From contig CAZRAY010000008.1 of assembly GCA_964598235.1 (NCBI GenBank), forward strand, positions 1 to 49,116: a stretch of 49,116 nt of DNA, read 5' to 3'. Under the pieces are notes generated by a model. The model searched no databases and was not told where the DNA came from. It saw only the letters and a program-made list of their open reading frames with translations. This DNA comes from UBA652 sp964598235 (GTDB taxonomy: Bacteria; Pseudomonadota; Gammaproteobacteria; Nitrosococcales; Methylophagaceae). This document shows positions 8,863-16,711 of this stretch, piece after piece; positions within the stretch are counted from its first letter, which is position 1; every line of letters starts with the position of its first letter. The position numbers and the translations under genes are program-made.

Positions 8863-9975
8863 ATGGTTTTTAAACAGTTATTTGATGATGCAACATGGAC
8901 GTATACCTATTTAATCGCTGATTCAGTGAGCAAAGAAGCCTTGCTTATTGATCCCGTTAACACGCATATTGATGCTTATATCGTATTGATTGAAGCGCAA
9001 GGTTTAACGCTTAAATATTCCTTAGAAACCCATGTCCATGCCGATCATATTACGGCCAGTGGCTTATTGCGCAAGCGTTTGGGGGCGCAGACGGGCGTCA
9101 GCGGTTTATGTGGTGCAGAAACAGCGGATTTACAGCTAAAAGGTGATGATGTTTTAACGCTTGGCGCAGAGACAATAAAGGTGATTGCCACACCAGGTCA
9201 TACCGGCGGGAGTATTTCTTTTTTATGGCGTGATAAGGTGTTTACAGGCGATTCTTTGTTGATTGATGGCTGTGGTCGAACCGATTTTCAAGCAGGCGAT
9301 ACAGCAACCTTATATAAATCAATTACAGAACGCTTATTTACGTTGGCAGATGAAACGGTGGTCTATCCTGGCCATGATTACAACGGACGTTGGATCAGTA
9401 GTATTGGCCAGGAAAAATTAACGAATCCACGGTTGGCCGGTAAATCGCTCGCTGAATTTACGGAGATTATGGATAATTTGAATTTACCCATGCCTAAGCT
9501 GATAGATCAGGCGGTGCCTGCCAATCGCTATTGTGGGCTGGACGAAGATGAGCGCCAAGATGCCGTTGCGCGACGTGCATCCTCTGCAACTATCGGCGTA
9601 TCAGCAAGCGATTGGGTGACCGAGGCAAAACAACAAATCACAGAAGTCACCGTCGAAACGGCGAAAGAATTGATTGGAACAAACGACGTCGTTGTGGTCG
9701 ATGTGCGCGAAGAAAGTGAGCATGCAGCGGGTACGATTGAAAACGCGATCTTGCTGCCACGCGGCGTTTTAGAATTTCAGATTGGCAATGTCGACGCGCT
9801 AGCAGATAAATCGGCGCCAGTATTAGTGTATTGCCGTAGTGGTGGCCGTTCGGCGCTGGCAACATCAACTATGCAACAATTGGGTTATGAGAATGTGGTG
9901 TCTTTGGCAGGTGGTTATCAGGCATGGGCAGCAGCCAACGATACAAAGGGCGTAACAAATGGTACATGTGGATAA
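8863..9975 (+). CDS. persulfide dioxygenase-rhodanese fusion (ETHE1-like MBL + rhodanese)
   Basis: This 370-residue fusion joins an ETHE1-like metallo-beta-lactamase-fold persulfide dioxygenase (about 1-240) to a C-terminal rhodanese domain (about 265-365). The MBL part shows THVHADHIT (H57, H59, D61, H62), PGHTGGS (H113), FTGDSLL (D130) and GRTDFQAGD. ETHE1 enzymes oxidise glutathione persulfide to sulfite with non-heme Fe(II). The rhodanese active-site loop is CRSGGRS with Cys324, and DVREESE marks the domain. Such fusions are known in proteobacteria and link sulfite with persulfide to form thiosulfate. It is 18 bp upstream of sulfide:quinone reductase, which supplies sulfane sulfur, so together they form a sulfide detoxification or oxidation route in the cytoplasm. 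Confidence 0.93.
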   Translation: MVFKQLFDDATWTYTYLIADSVSKEALLIDPVNTHIDAYIVLIEAQGLTLKYSLETHVHADHITASGLLRKRLGAQTGVSGLCGAETADLQLKGDDVLTLGAETIKVIATPGHTGGSISFLWRDKVFTGDSLLIDGCGRTDFQAGDTATLYKSITERLFTLADETVVYPGHDYNGRWISSIGQEKLTNPRLAGKSLAEFTEIMDNLNLPMPKLIDQAVPANRYCGLDEDERQDAVARRASSATIGVSASDWVTEAKQQITEVTVETAKELIGTNDVVVVDVREESEHAAGTIENAILLPRGVLEFQIGNVDALADKSAPVLVYCRSGGRSALATSTMQQLGYENVVSLAGGYQAWAAANDTKGVTNGTCG

Positions 9976-9993
9976 CAGAATAAGGTTTAATCA

Positions 9994-11247
9994 ATGACAC
10001 AACATTACACAGTGTTAATCGTCGGTGGTGGTGCAGCAGGCATTTCAGTGGCGCATGACATGCTTAAACAAAACCGGACTATCGAAATAGCGATTATTGA
10101 GCCGTCGGAAAAGCATTATTATCAGCCAGCGTTTACGATTGTGGGCGGTGGTGCTTATAAATTGAAGAATGCATTACGGCAAACCGCGAAATTGCTCCCC
10201 AAAGGGGTAACTTGGTTGCAAGATAAAGCAGCGCGGTTTGAACCTGATGAAAACACGGTGTTTCTCGCCTCAGATGAAGCAGTGACATATGATTATTTAG
10301 TGGTGTGCCCGGGCATTCAATTAGATTGGGATCGTATTAAAGGCTTAAAAGAAACCATTGGGAAGAACGGGGTGTGTAGTAATTATTCGCCTGATACGGT
10401 GGAATACACATGGGAATGTATCCAGAATACGAAAGTCGGTGATACGGTTATCTTTACCCAGCCACCGATGCCGATTAAATGTGCCGGCGCACCGCAGAAA
10501 ATCATGTATTTGGCTGCGGATCGTTTTCGTAAGCAAAAGAGACTGGATCAGATTGATATTCAGTTTTTTAATGCGGGTCCGGGCATGTTTGGGGTACCCT
10601 TTTTTGCTGCAGAACTAAAAAAAGTGGTGGCTGGTTATGGCATTGAGCCTAAATTCAGTCATAATCTGGTGGAAATTAAGGGCGCTAAAAAACAGGCTGT
10701 CTTTGAAGTGGCAGATGGAGAAGGCAAGACGAAACGGGTAACGCAATCCTTCGATATGATCCATGTGTCGCCACCCCAAAGTGCACCTGATTTTATTAAG
10801 CAAAGCCCATTAGCCAATGAGGCAGGTTGGGTCGATGTTGATAAAGGGACATTACAACATAATCGCTATCCGAATATTTTCGGATTGGGAGATGCAACCA
10901 GTACACCCAATGCCAAAACAGCGGCTGCAGTGCGTAAGCAGGTGCCAGTATTAGTGGATAATATTTTGAAACTGATGGTGCATGAAACTAAGTTGGCAAC
11001 CTATGATGGATATGGCTCTTGTCCGCTTACCATCTCGCTGAATAAAGTGCTGCTGGCGGAATTTTCCTATGGTGGTGAAGTGACACCAACATTTAGCGTT
11101 AATCCGGGTAAGGCGCGGCGGATCTGGTGGTGGGGGAAAACAACAGGATTTCCATGGTTATATTGGCATTTCATGTTGAAAGGTTCGCGTATTGATATTA
11201 GCCACAGTGCTGCGAAGGCCGCAAAATATATCAATAAAGACAGCTAA
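9994..11247 (+). CDS. sqr: sulfide:quinone oxidoreductase, type II (human SQOR-like)
   Basis: This FAD enzyme oxidises sulfide at the membrane, passes electrons to quinone and hands sulfane sulfur to an acceptor. The 417-residue protein begins with the dinucleotide fold VLIVGGGAAGIS. The redox cysteines fit the mitochondrial SQOR-like class: Cys163 in KCAGAPQK and Cys343 in SCPLT. An extra Cys128 lies in the central region. FGLGDATSTPNAKTAAAVRKQ near residue 295 binds FAD. The C-terminal WLYWHFMLKG matches the amphipathic membrane-binding end of this class. It follows the persulfide dioxygenase fusion by 18 bp and ends 1 bp before the SulP transporter gene, consistent with one transcription unit. 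Confidence 0.92.
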   Translation: MTQHYTVLIVGGGAAGISVAHDMLKQNRTIEIAIIEPSEKHYYQPAFTIVGGGAYKLKNALRQTAKLLPKGVTWLQDKAARFEPDENTVFLASDEAVTYDYLVVCPGIQLDWDRIKGLKETIGKNGVCSNYSPDTVEYTWECIQNTKVGDTVIFTQPPMPIKCAGAPQKIMYLAADRFRKQKRLDQIDIQFFNAGPGMFGVPFFAAELKKVVAGYGIEPKFSHNLVEIKGAKKQAVFEVADGEGKTKRVTQSFDMIHVSPPQSAPDFIKQSPLANEAGWVDVDKGTLQHNRYPNIFGLGDATSTPNAKTAAAVRKQVPVLVDNILKLMVHETKLATYDGYGSCPLTISLNKVLLAEFSYGGEVTPTFSVNPGKARRIWWWGKTTGFPWLYWHFMLKGSRIDISHSAAKAAKYINKDS

Positions 11248-11248
11248 T

Positions 11249-12970
11249 ATGCAATCATCTTGGCAGCGTTATTTCCCTATTTTAAACTGGTTGCGTAGCT
11301 ATTCTCGTATTGACTGGCATGGGGATGCGCTAGCGGGTGTGATAACGGCAATCATGCTAGTGCCACAAGGGATTGCCTACGCGATGCTAGCAGGCTTGCC
11401 GCCACAAATGGGCTTATATGCAAGTATGTTACCCGCTTTGGTGTATGCCGTTTGGGGCAGCAGCCGTACCATGTCAGTGGGGCCTGTTTCCATTGCAGCG
11501 ATTATGATTGTGAGCGCATTATCCGCGCCTGAGATCCAAGCATTTAATGCACCGGTTGAAAGCGCGATTATATTGGCGGCCGAGACAGGTCTTATTTTAT
11601 TGCTAATGGCTGTTTTACGACTTGGCGGTCTCGTGAATTTTATTAGCCATCCTGTGTTGACAGGATTTACCAGCGGCGCGGCACTATTGATTATTTTAAA
11701 TCAATTACCCTATCTATTTGGTTTACCTAACTTGCCAGGATTTTATTGCGGCTGGCAAGCTAGTTGTTATCTGTCCTATCTATCACAGATAAATAATATG
11801 ACGATGGCACTGGGTATGGGCGCCATATTAGGGTTATGGCTATTTAACCAGCCGCTGATGACATTATTAAAACGTCGTGGAATACCACAGCAATGGGCGC
11901 TTGGGATCAGTAAATGTGGCCCATTATTAGCAGTGGCAGTCACCATGATATGGGTGGCAATGGGGCAATTAGAAAACACACATCATGTTGCTGTTGTGGG
12001 TCCATTAGAAGGTTATTTACCGCAGCTTAACATTGGTTTTCTCAATGCAGATTCTTGGCAAGCGCTGTTACCGTATGCTGCTATTATCGCGCTAATTGCT
12101 TATGTGGAGAGTGTTGCTATTGCGAAGGTAACGGCGCATCTACGGAATCAACAAATCAATCCAAATCAAGAGTTAGTGGCACTGGGTGCGGCTAATATTG
12201 CAACAGCGGTGAGTGGTGGTATGGTTGTGGCGGGTGGATTAAGCCGCACGATGGTGAATTTTACCGCAGGCGCGCGCACCCAAATGTCGATGGTAGTTGC
12301 TGTGGTCGTGTTAGTCGTGATTGTATTATTTTTTGGCGCGTGGTTTGCCTATATTCCTAAAGCCGCATTGGCGGCCGTTATTTTAATGGCTATTTTACCC
12401 TTGATTAGGTTGCGACATGTGATGCAAACATGGCGTTATCACAAGGCTGATGGTTGGGCTGAATTGTTAACGCTGTTGGGGGTATTATGCCTAGGTATCG
12501 AACAGGGTTTAGTGATCGGTATTATCTTGACGATTGCGAGTTATTTGCGTCAAATTAGCCGGCCGCATATTGCGGAAGTGGGTCGTGTGCCGGGTACAGA
12601 GCATTATCGCAATATCAATCGCCACGAGGTGGAGACATCACCGAATATGTTATTGCTGAGAATTGATGAAAACATGACGTTTGCCAATGCGAGCTATATT
12701 GAAGATTTTATTCAAGCAGTACATCAGCGAAAACAAGGTAAGCAAAATGTCGTGTTGATTTTTACATCAGTTAGCCATATTGACAGTACCGCATTAGCGA
12801 TGCTGACACGGTTGCAGCATAATCTGCAGGCAACGGATGTGCAGCTGCATTTCGCCGAAATTAAAGGGCCGGTGATGGATAAATTACGCGGCACACCTTT
12901 ATTGGAAGGTGAGGAGGCAGGCAGTGTGTTTTTTCGTGTATCTGACGCCGTAGAGAGTTTGAGTGTATGA
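11249..12970 (+). CDS. SulP family anion transporter with STAS domain
   Basis: This 573-residue SulP protein contains a hydrophobic transport domain (about residues 25-430) with GIAYAMLAGLPPQMGLYAS near its start, a core typical of the family. A C-terminal cytoplasmic STAS domain (about 460-570) contains FTSVSHIDSTAL. Members move sulfate, bicarbonate or other anions. The ATG at 11249, one base after the sqr stop, is chosen over a longer in-frame opening that would overlap sqr by over 50 bp. Its place after the sulfide-oxidising enzymes suggests it exports or imports sulfite, sulfate or thiosulfate (inference). Its stop overlaps the start of the DUF1289 gene by 4 bp (ATGA). Confidence 0.9.
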   Translation: MQSSWQRYFPILNWLRSYSRIDWHGDALAGVITAIMLVPQGIAYAMLAGLPPQMGLYASMLPALVYAVWGSSRTMSVGPVSIAAIMIVSALSAPEIQAFNAPVESAIILAAETGLILLLMAVLRLGGLVNFISHPVLTGFTSGAALLIILNQLPYLFGLPNLPGFYCGWQASCYLSYLSQINNMTMALGMGAILGLWLFNQPLMTLLKRRGIPQQWALGISKCGPLLAVAVTMIWVAMGQLENTHHVAVVGPLEGYLPQLNIGFLNADSWQALLPYAAIIALIAYVESVAIAKVTAHLRNQQINPNQELVALGAANIATAVSGGMVVAGGLSRTMVNFTAGARTQMSMVVAVVVLVVIVLFFGAWFAYIPKAALAAVILMAILPLIRLRHVMQTWRYHKADGWAELLTLLGVLCLGIEQGLVIGIILTIASYLRQISRPHIAEVGRVPGTEHYRNINRHEVETSPNMLLLRIDENMTFANASYIEDFIQAVHQRKQGKQNVVLIFTSVSHIDSTALAMLTRLQHNLQATDVQLHFAEIKGPVMDKLRGTPLLEGEEAGSVFFRVSDAVESLSV

Positions 12971-13164
12971 ACCCGGTTGAAACGCCTTTCGTGGCCTCTC
13001 CTTGTATTGGTTATTGCCAATTAAGCGAGGCGTCAATATGTTTGGGCTGCTATCGCAGCATGGCTGAGATTACAGCATGGACGGCGGCAGACGAAGACGA
13101 ACAAAAATTAATGCTAGCACAAGCGACGAAACGGCAAAAACAAGCAGAAGAGGAAATGGCATGA
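12967..13164 (+). CDS. DUF1289 family small cysteine-rich protein
   Basis: This is a 65-residue protein with the DUF1289 pattern: SPCIGYC, then SICLGC, that is four cysteines arranged C-x3-C-x7-C-x2-C. This suggests a bound metal or cluster. The C-terminal half (about 40-65) is a charged helix rich in Lys, Gln and Glu. The biochemical role of the family is not established as far as I know. It overlaps the SulP stop and the start of the next gene by 4 bp each (ATGA at both ends), so it is translationally coupled within the sulfide cluster. Confidence 0.85.
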   Translation: MNPVETPFVASPCIGYCQLSEASICLGCYRSMAEITAWTAADEDEQKLMLAQATKRQKQAEEEMA

Positions 13165-13622
13165 GTATCGTATTTGCATTACATGTGTTGGCAGCTGTGA
13201 TTTGGGTGGGTGGTATGTTCTTTGCCTATATCGTTTTGCGTCCTGTCGCGGCCACTTTATTGGAACCTCCAACGAGATTGACTTTGTGGATGCATGTATT
13301 CCAACGCTTTTTCCCATGGGTCTGGGGTGCGATTTTAACGTTATTTATAACGGGTCTATGGTTGGTGTTTTGGGGGTTCAATGGTTTTAGTGGTGTGGGT
13401 TGGAAAATTCATGCCATGCTGAGTCTTGGCGTGGTGATGACGGTGTTATTTTCTTATCTCTATTTCAAACCGTTTAAACAATTGCAACAAGCAGTGTCTG
13501 CAGAGCTGTGGCCTGCTGCAGGCGTATGTTTGAATCGTATCAGACAGCTTATTGCGGTTAATTTGGCATTAGGCCTACTGGTTGTAATCATTGCAACGAC
13601 AGGGCGATATGTTGCTTTTTAG
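13161..13622 (+). CDS. CopD-like four-helix membrane protein
   Basis: This 153-residue integral membrane protein has four hydrophobic segments. The N-terminal ALHVLAAVIWVGGMFFAY places a His and aromatic residues in helix 1 as in CopD-domain proteins (PF05425), and KIHAMLSLGVV contains a second His in helix 3. The two His residues could ligate heme b or copper. The ATG at 13161 overlaps the DUF1289 stop (ATGA); a longer in-frame opening upstream would overlap that gene by 84 bp and is rejected. Function is unproven; a membrane redox or copper role beside sulfide oxidation is plausible because sulfide and copper chemistry intersect (inference). Confidence 0.8.
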   Translation: MSIVFALHVLAAVIWVGGMFFAYIVLRPVAATLLEPPTRLTLWMHVFQRFFPWVWGAILTLFITGLWLVFWGFNGFSGVGWKIHAMLSLGVVMTVLFSYLYFKPFKQLQQAVSAELWPAAGVCLNRIRQLIAVNLALGLLVVIIATTGRYVAF

Positions 13623-13645
13623 CATACGCTAGTATTAGTCTGGCA

Positions 13646-13654
13646 TGCTATAAT
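13646..13654 (+). promoter_or_regulatory. extended -10 promoter for fabA-fabB
   Basis: TGcTATAAT forms a textbook extended -10 (TATAAT at 13649-13654), 34 bp upstream of the fabA ATG. No strong -35 box is present, as often occurs with extended -10 promoters. Confidence 0.65.
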
Positions 13655-13687
13655 CCTGATTGATTTGTTAACGAGAAAGAAGCAACC

Positions 13688-14203
13688 ATGACGAAACAAT
13701 CCTCTTTTACATACGAAGAATTATTGCAGTGTGGTAATGGCGAAATGTTCGGCCCCGGCAATGCACAATTACCGACTCCCAATATGCTGATGATGGATCG
13801 TGTTACCCATATCTCAGATGAGGGTGGAAAATACGGTAAAGGCGAAATTATCGCTGAATTAGATATCCACCCTGATTTATGGTTTTTTGACTGTCATTTT
13901 CCCGGCGATCCCGTGATGCCGGGCTGTTTAGGTTTAGATGCAATGTGGCAAATTGTGGGGTTTCACTTAGCATGGTTAGGCAATCCTGGTCATGGCCGGG
14001 CATTAGGTGCAGGCGAAGTGAAATTTACAGGCCAAGTATTGCCAACGGCTAAAAAAGTTGTCTATAAAATAGATATTAAACGCGTTATTGCGCGTAAGTT
14101 GCGTTTAGCCATTGCCGATGGCAGCGTAGAAGTGGATGGCCGTGAAATCTATGTTGCAAAAGATTTACGTGTTGGTTTATTCACGTCAACAGCTGATTTT
14201 TAG
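13688..14203 (+). CDS. fabA: 3-hydroxydecanoyl-ACP dehydratase/isomerase FabA
   Basis: FabA dehydrates 3-hydroxydecanoyl-ACP and isomerises the product to cis-3-decenoyl-ACP, the branch point to unsaturated fatty acids. The 171-residue length is exact for the family. The active-site segment FFDCHFPGDPVMPGCLGLD contains the catalytic His, and the dyad Asp lies in LGLDAMWQ. It starts well after an extended -10 promoter and ends 9 bp before the preferred fabB start, with fabB's ribosome binding site overlapping its stop. The fabA-fabB pair shows the organism makes unsaturated fatty acids by the anaerobic FabA/FabB route. Confidence 0.97.
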   Translation: MTKQSSFTYEELLQCGNGEMFGPGNAQLPTPNMLMMDRVTHISDEGGKYGKGEIIAELDIHPDLWFFDCHFPGDPVMPGCLGLDAMWQIVGFHLAWLGNPGHGRALGAGEVKFTGQVLPTAKKVVYKIDIKRVIARKLRLAIADGSVEVDGREIYVAKDLRVGLFTSTADF

Positions 14204-14212
14204 GAGAAAATG

Positions 14213-15433
14213 ATGAAACGAGTTGTTGTTACCGGAATAGGGGTTACGTCGTGTCTTGGTTTAGATGTTGAGGCGGTAACGGAATCATTGCGCCAAGCAA
14301 AATCAGGGATTAAATTTAAACAAGAATATGCCGATATGGGCTTTCGCAGCCATGTGGCGGGCTTTGTCGAAATTGATTTTAAAGAGCATATTGATCGTAA
14401 AGTATTACGGTTTATGGGCGATGCGGCAGCGTATGCGTATATCTCGATGAAACAAGCGATTGCAGATTCAGGTTTAACGGATGAGCAAGTATCTAATCCA
14501 CGCACAGGTTTGGTGATGGGTTCAGGTGGTGCTTCCTCTGCAAATCAAGTCGAAGCGGCTGATATTTTGCGTGAAAAAGGCATTCGCCGTGTTGGGCCTT
14601 ACCGTGTTACCCAAGTGATGGGTAGCACGACATCAGCGTGTTTAGCGACGCCATTCAAAATTAAAGGCGTAAACTATTCGATGTCTTCAGCGTGTTCAAC
14701 CAGTGCGCATTGTATTGGTAATGCGATGGAGCAGATCCAAATGGGCAAACAAGATATTGTGTTTGCCGGTGGCGCAGAAGAAGAGCATTGGACAATGAGC
14801 TCATTATTTGATGCGATGGGCGCATTATCAACTAAATATAATGACACACCCGAAAACGCCTCACGTGCTTATGATGCAGACCGCGATGGTTTTGTTATCG
14901 CAGGTGGCGGCGGTGTGTTGGTATTAGAAGAATTAGAACATGCCAAAGCACGTGGTGCGACAATTTATGCTGAATTAACAGGCTATGGTGCAACATCAGA
15001 TGGCTACGATATGGTGGCACCATCAGGTGAAGGCGCAGTGCGCTGTATGCAACAAGCGATGGGGATGACAGATTCAACAGTGGATTATATCAATGCCCAT
15101 GGCACCAGCACCCCAGTCGGCGACTTAGCGGAGCTAGGTGCAGTCAAAAAAGCATTTGAAGGCAAATCGATTCCTGCCGTTGGTTCTACCAAGTCATTAT
15201 CGGGTCATTCATTGGGTGCAGCGGGCGTACAAGAAGCGATTTATTGTTTATTGATGATGAAAAATGACTTTATTGCCGAATCAGCCAATATTGCAAACTT
15301 AGATCCGGATGCGGATGGTGTGCCGATTGTGCGTGAACGCAAAGACAATGCAGGTTTAAATACGGTGATGTCGAATAGCTTTGGCTTCGGTGGCACCAAT
15401 GCCAGCTTAATTTTCGAGCGCTACACAGGGTAA
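14213..15433 (+). CDS. fabB: beta-ketoacyl-ACP synthase I FabB
   Basis: FabB elongates acyl-ACPs and is needed with FabA to elongate the cis-3-decenoyl intermediate. The protein is 406 residues from ATG 14213. The nucleophile Cys161 is in SSACSTSAHC, and the two catalytic His residues are in NAHGTSTPVGD and SGHSLGAAG. FGFGGTNASL closes the thiolase fold. Two adjacent ATG codons exist (14210 and 14213); the AGGAG at 14202-14206 sits 6 bp before the second, so 14213 is preferred. It is cotranscribed with fabA. Downstream I see only a weak hairpin before the opposing small gene. Confidence 0.97.
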   Translation: MKRVVVTGIGVTSCLGLDVEAVTESLRQAKSGIKFKQEYADMGFRSHVAGFVEIDFKEHIDRKVLRFMGDAAAYAYISMKQAIADSGLTDEQVSNPRTGLVMGSGGASSANQVEAADILREKGIRRVGPYRVTQVMGSTTSACLATPFKIKGVNYSMSSACSTSAHCIGNAMEQIQMGKQDIVFAGGAEEEHWTMSSLFDAMGALSTKYNDTPENASRAYDADRDGFVIAGGGGVLVLEELEHAKARGATIYAELTGYGATSDGYDMVAPSGEGAVRCMQQAMGMTDSTVDYINAHGTSTPVGDLAELGAVKKAFEGKSIPAVGSTKSLSGHSLGAAGVQEAIYCLLMMKNDFIAESANIANLDPDADGVPIVRERKDNAGLNTVMSNSFGFGGTNASLIFERYTG

Positions 15434-15510
15434 AATATTTTACGGTTCGTCTTTTTCGGCTATTTTTATCTTGCCCTGACGAAAAATACTTCTCGTAAAC
15501 TTATTTTAGT

Positions 15511-15690
15511 TTAAGCAAGATCTTCATCCGTTACAGGCCCACGTTTACCCGCAATGGCTTCTTGCAATAGAGAAAGCAATTTTGCTTTGGTAGCAGGATC
15601 GTTATCATTCAAGAGGTTTGAGCTAAAGGTAACGCCAAACTTAGCAGCGTAGTGTTGTACGAGCATAATAGAAATAGTATCGTCTTCCAT
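15511..15690 (-). CDS. small hypothetical protein (59 aa)
   Basis: A 59-residue acidic-to-neutral helical protein, with no signal or membrane segment and no cysteine. I do not recognise a family. The ATG at 15690 begins MEDDTIS and is preceded by a GGA element; a longer in-frame opening to 15735 would overlap the facing esterase gene and has no better start. It is convergent to fabB and divergent from the esterase gene, whose ATG is only 26 bp away, so the two must share or overlap promoter sequence. Good codon continuity and a helical, non-repetitive product favour a real gene, but this is not certain. Confidence 0.55.
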   Translation of the reverse strand: MEDDTISIMLVQHYAAKFGVTFSSNLLNDNDPATKAKLLSLLQEAIAGKRGPVTDEDLA

Positions 15691-15716
15691 AGTTTTATTC
15701 CGAGCGAAAAGAGAAA

Positions 15717-16496
15717 ATGCAAGATTATACGGCAATCAATTTACATTACCAATCTATGGGTGCTGGCGAGCCTGTGATGATTTTGCATGGCGCATTCGGT
15801 TCGCTGGATAATTGGTCTGGTATTGCTAAAAAACTAGCGGAAACACGCCGTGTAATCAGCGTTGATTTACGTAATCATGGCCGCTCACCCCACACAGCGG
15901 ATCAGAATTATGATCTGATGGCTAAAGATGTGATCAAATTACTCAACGATTTAGATCTACCCAAAGTGGACTTAATCGGCCATTCGATGGGTGGCAAAGT
16001 GGCGATGGCGGTGAGTGAGCAAGCCCCAGCGTTACTGCAAAAATTGATCGTTGTTGATATTGCACCGCGCGAATATCAAATTGGCAATGGCGAAACGACC
16101 CAAGCCTTATTGGATATCGATTTAACGCAATATCAGTCTCGTAGAGAAGTCGATGCAGCTTTGGTTAGTGCGATCCCTGAAAAGTCGATGCGCCTCTTTT
16201 TATTGATGAACTTAAAGCTTGAGGAGGGCAAGTTAAGGTGGCGAATAAATTTACCCGCAATGGCAGAAAATCGCGCTAGCGTTGCCGAGCGGGGAATAGG
16301 CCATAGCCTCATCCAGATACCAACATGCTTTATCAAAGGTGGCGAATCCGATTTTATTTCAGATGAGGATGAACTCGCCATTCAAAAACAATTTCCGCAC
16401 AGCAAAATGGTCACGATTCCCGATGCTGGGCATTGGGTGCATGCCGCTGCACCGGCGGAATTTTTGCAGGCGGTGAATAGCTTCTTAGAGAATTAA
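15717..16496 (+). CDS. alpha/beta-fold esterase, YbfF-like
   Basis: This 259-residue soluble alpha/beta hydrolase closely resembles E. coli YbfF, an acyl-CoA and ester hydrolase. The order is ILHGAFGSLDNW (oxyanion loop), VDLRNHGRSPH, then the nucleophile elbow GHSMGGKVAM, VVDIAPREY, and a C-terminal DAGHWVHA supplying the catalytic His. FIKGGESDFI marks the region of the acid residue. YbfF-type enzymes hydrolyse short to medium acyl esters, and the true substrate is unknown. It is divergent from the 59-aa gene and is followed by a repeat-filled 215-bp spacer before purU. Confidence 0.88.
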   Translation: MQDYTAINLHYQSMGAGEPVMILHGAFGSLDNWSGIAKKLAETRRVISVDLRNHGRSPHTADQNYDLMAKDVIKLLNDLDLPKVDLIGHSMGGKVAMAVSEQAPALLQKLIVVDIAPREYQIGNGETTQALLDIDLTQYQSRREVDAALVSAIPEKSMRLFLLMNLKLEEGKLRWRINLPAMAENRASVAERGIGHSLIQIPTCFIKGGESDFISDEDELAIQKQFPHSKMVTIPDAGHWVHAAAPAEFLQAVNSFLEN

Positions 16497-16498
16497 AT

Positions 16499-16518
16499 CC
16501 CTCTCTAGCAAGGGAGGG
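16499..16518. repeat. short GC-rich palindromic repeat, copy 1
   Basis: CCCTCTC pairs with GGGAGGG across a six-base loop, with one T-G wobble, three bases after the esterase stop. The 20-bp unit matches the reverse complement of the unit at 18825-18844 in 18 positions, so these are two inverted copies of one dispersed palindrome. It may also work as a transcription-ending hairpin for the esterase gene. Confidence 0.6.
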
Positions 16519-16537
16519 CTAAAACATCCTTTTATGC

Positions 16538-16657
16538 CGTCATTCCCGCGTACGACGCCACGGATGGGGGAGGTAGAGCGATGCAGGAGCCAAAGCCGAG
16601 GCGGGAATCCATGGTTAACGTGTACGAAAGTGGATACCCGTCTGCACGGGTATGACG
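16538..16657. repeat. dispersed CGTCAT-ended palindromic repeat, full copy 1
   Basis: This 120-bp unit begins CGTCATTCCCGCG and ends CGGGTATGACG, so its ends are inverted. Inside are two hairpins: TTCCCGC with GCGGGAA across a long loop, and ATACCCGT-ctgc-ACGGGTAT. The same architecture recurs at 20977-21045, and a half unit is at 18341-18370. It looks like a non-autonomous MITE/REP-type element. Together with copy 1 of the short palindrome it fills the 215-bp gap between the esterase gene and purU. Confidence 0.8.
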
Positions 16658-16711
16658 ATAATTAAAAATAGCTGTTAAAATACCTCTTTCTCAAAATAAA
16701 CCAGAAATCTT

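Noticed and set aside
11192..11248. Longer SulP start overlapping sqr.
   Set aside because: The extra 19 codons lie inside sqr and the ATG at 11249, right after the sqr stop, begins the normal SulP N-terminus.
15434..15510. Rho-independent terminator after fabB.
   Set aside because: The only pairing is TTTTTCG with CGAAAAA across a loop of more than 20 bases, too weak to support the call.
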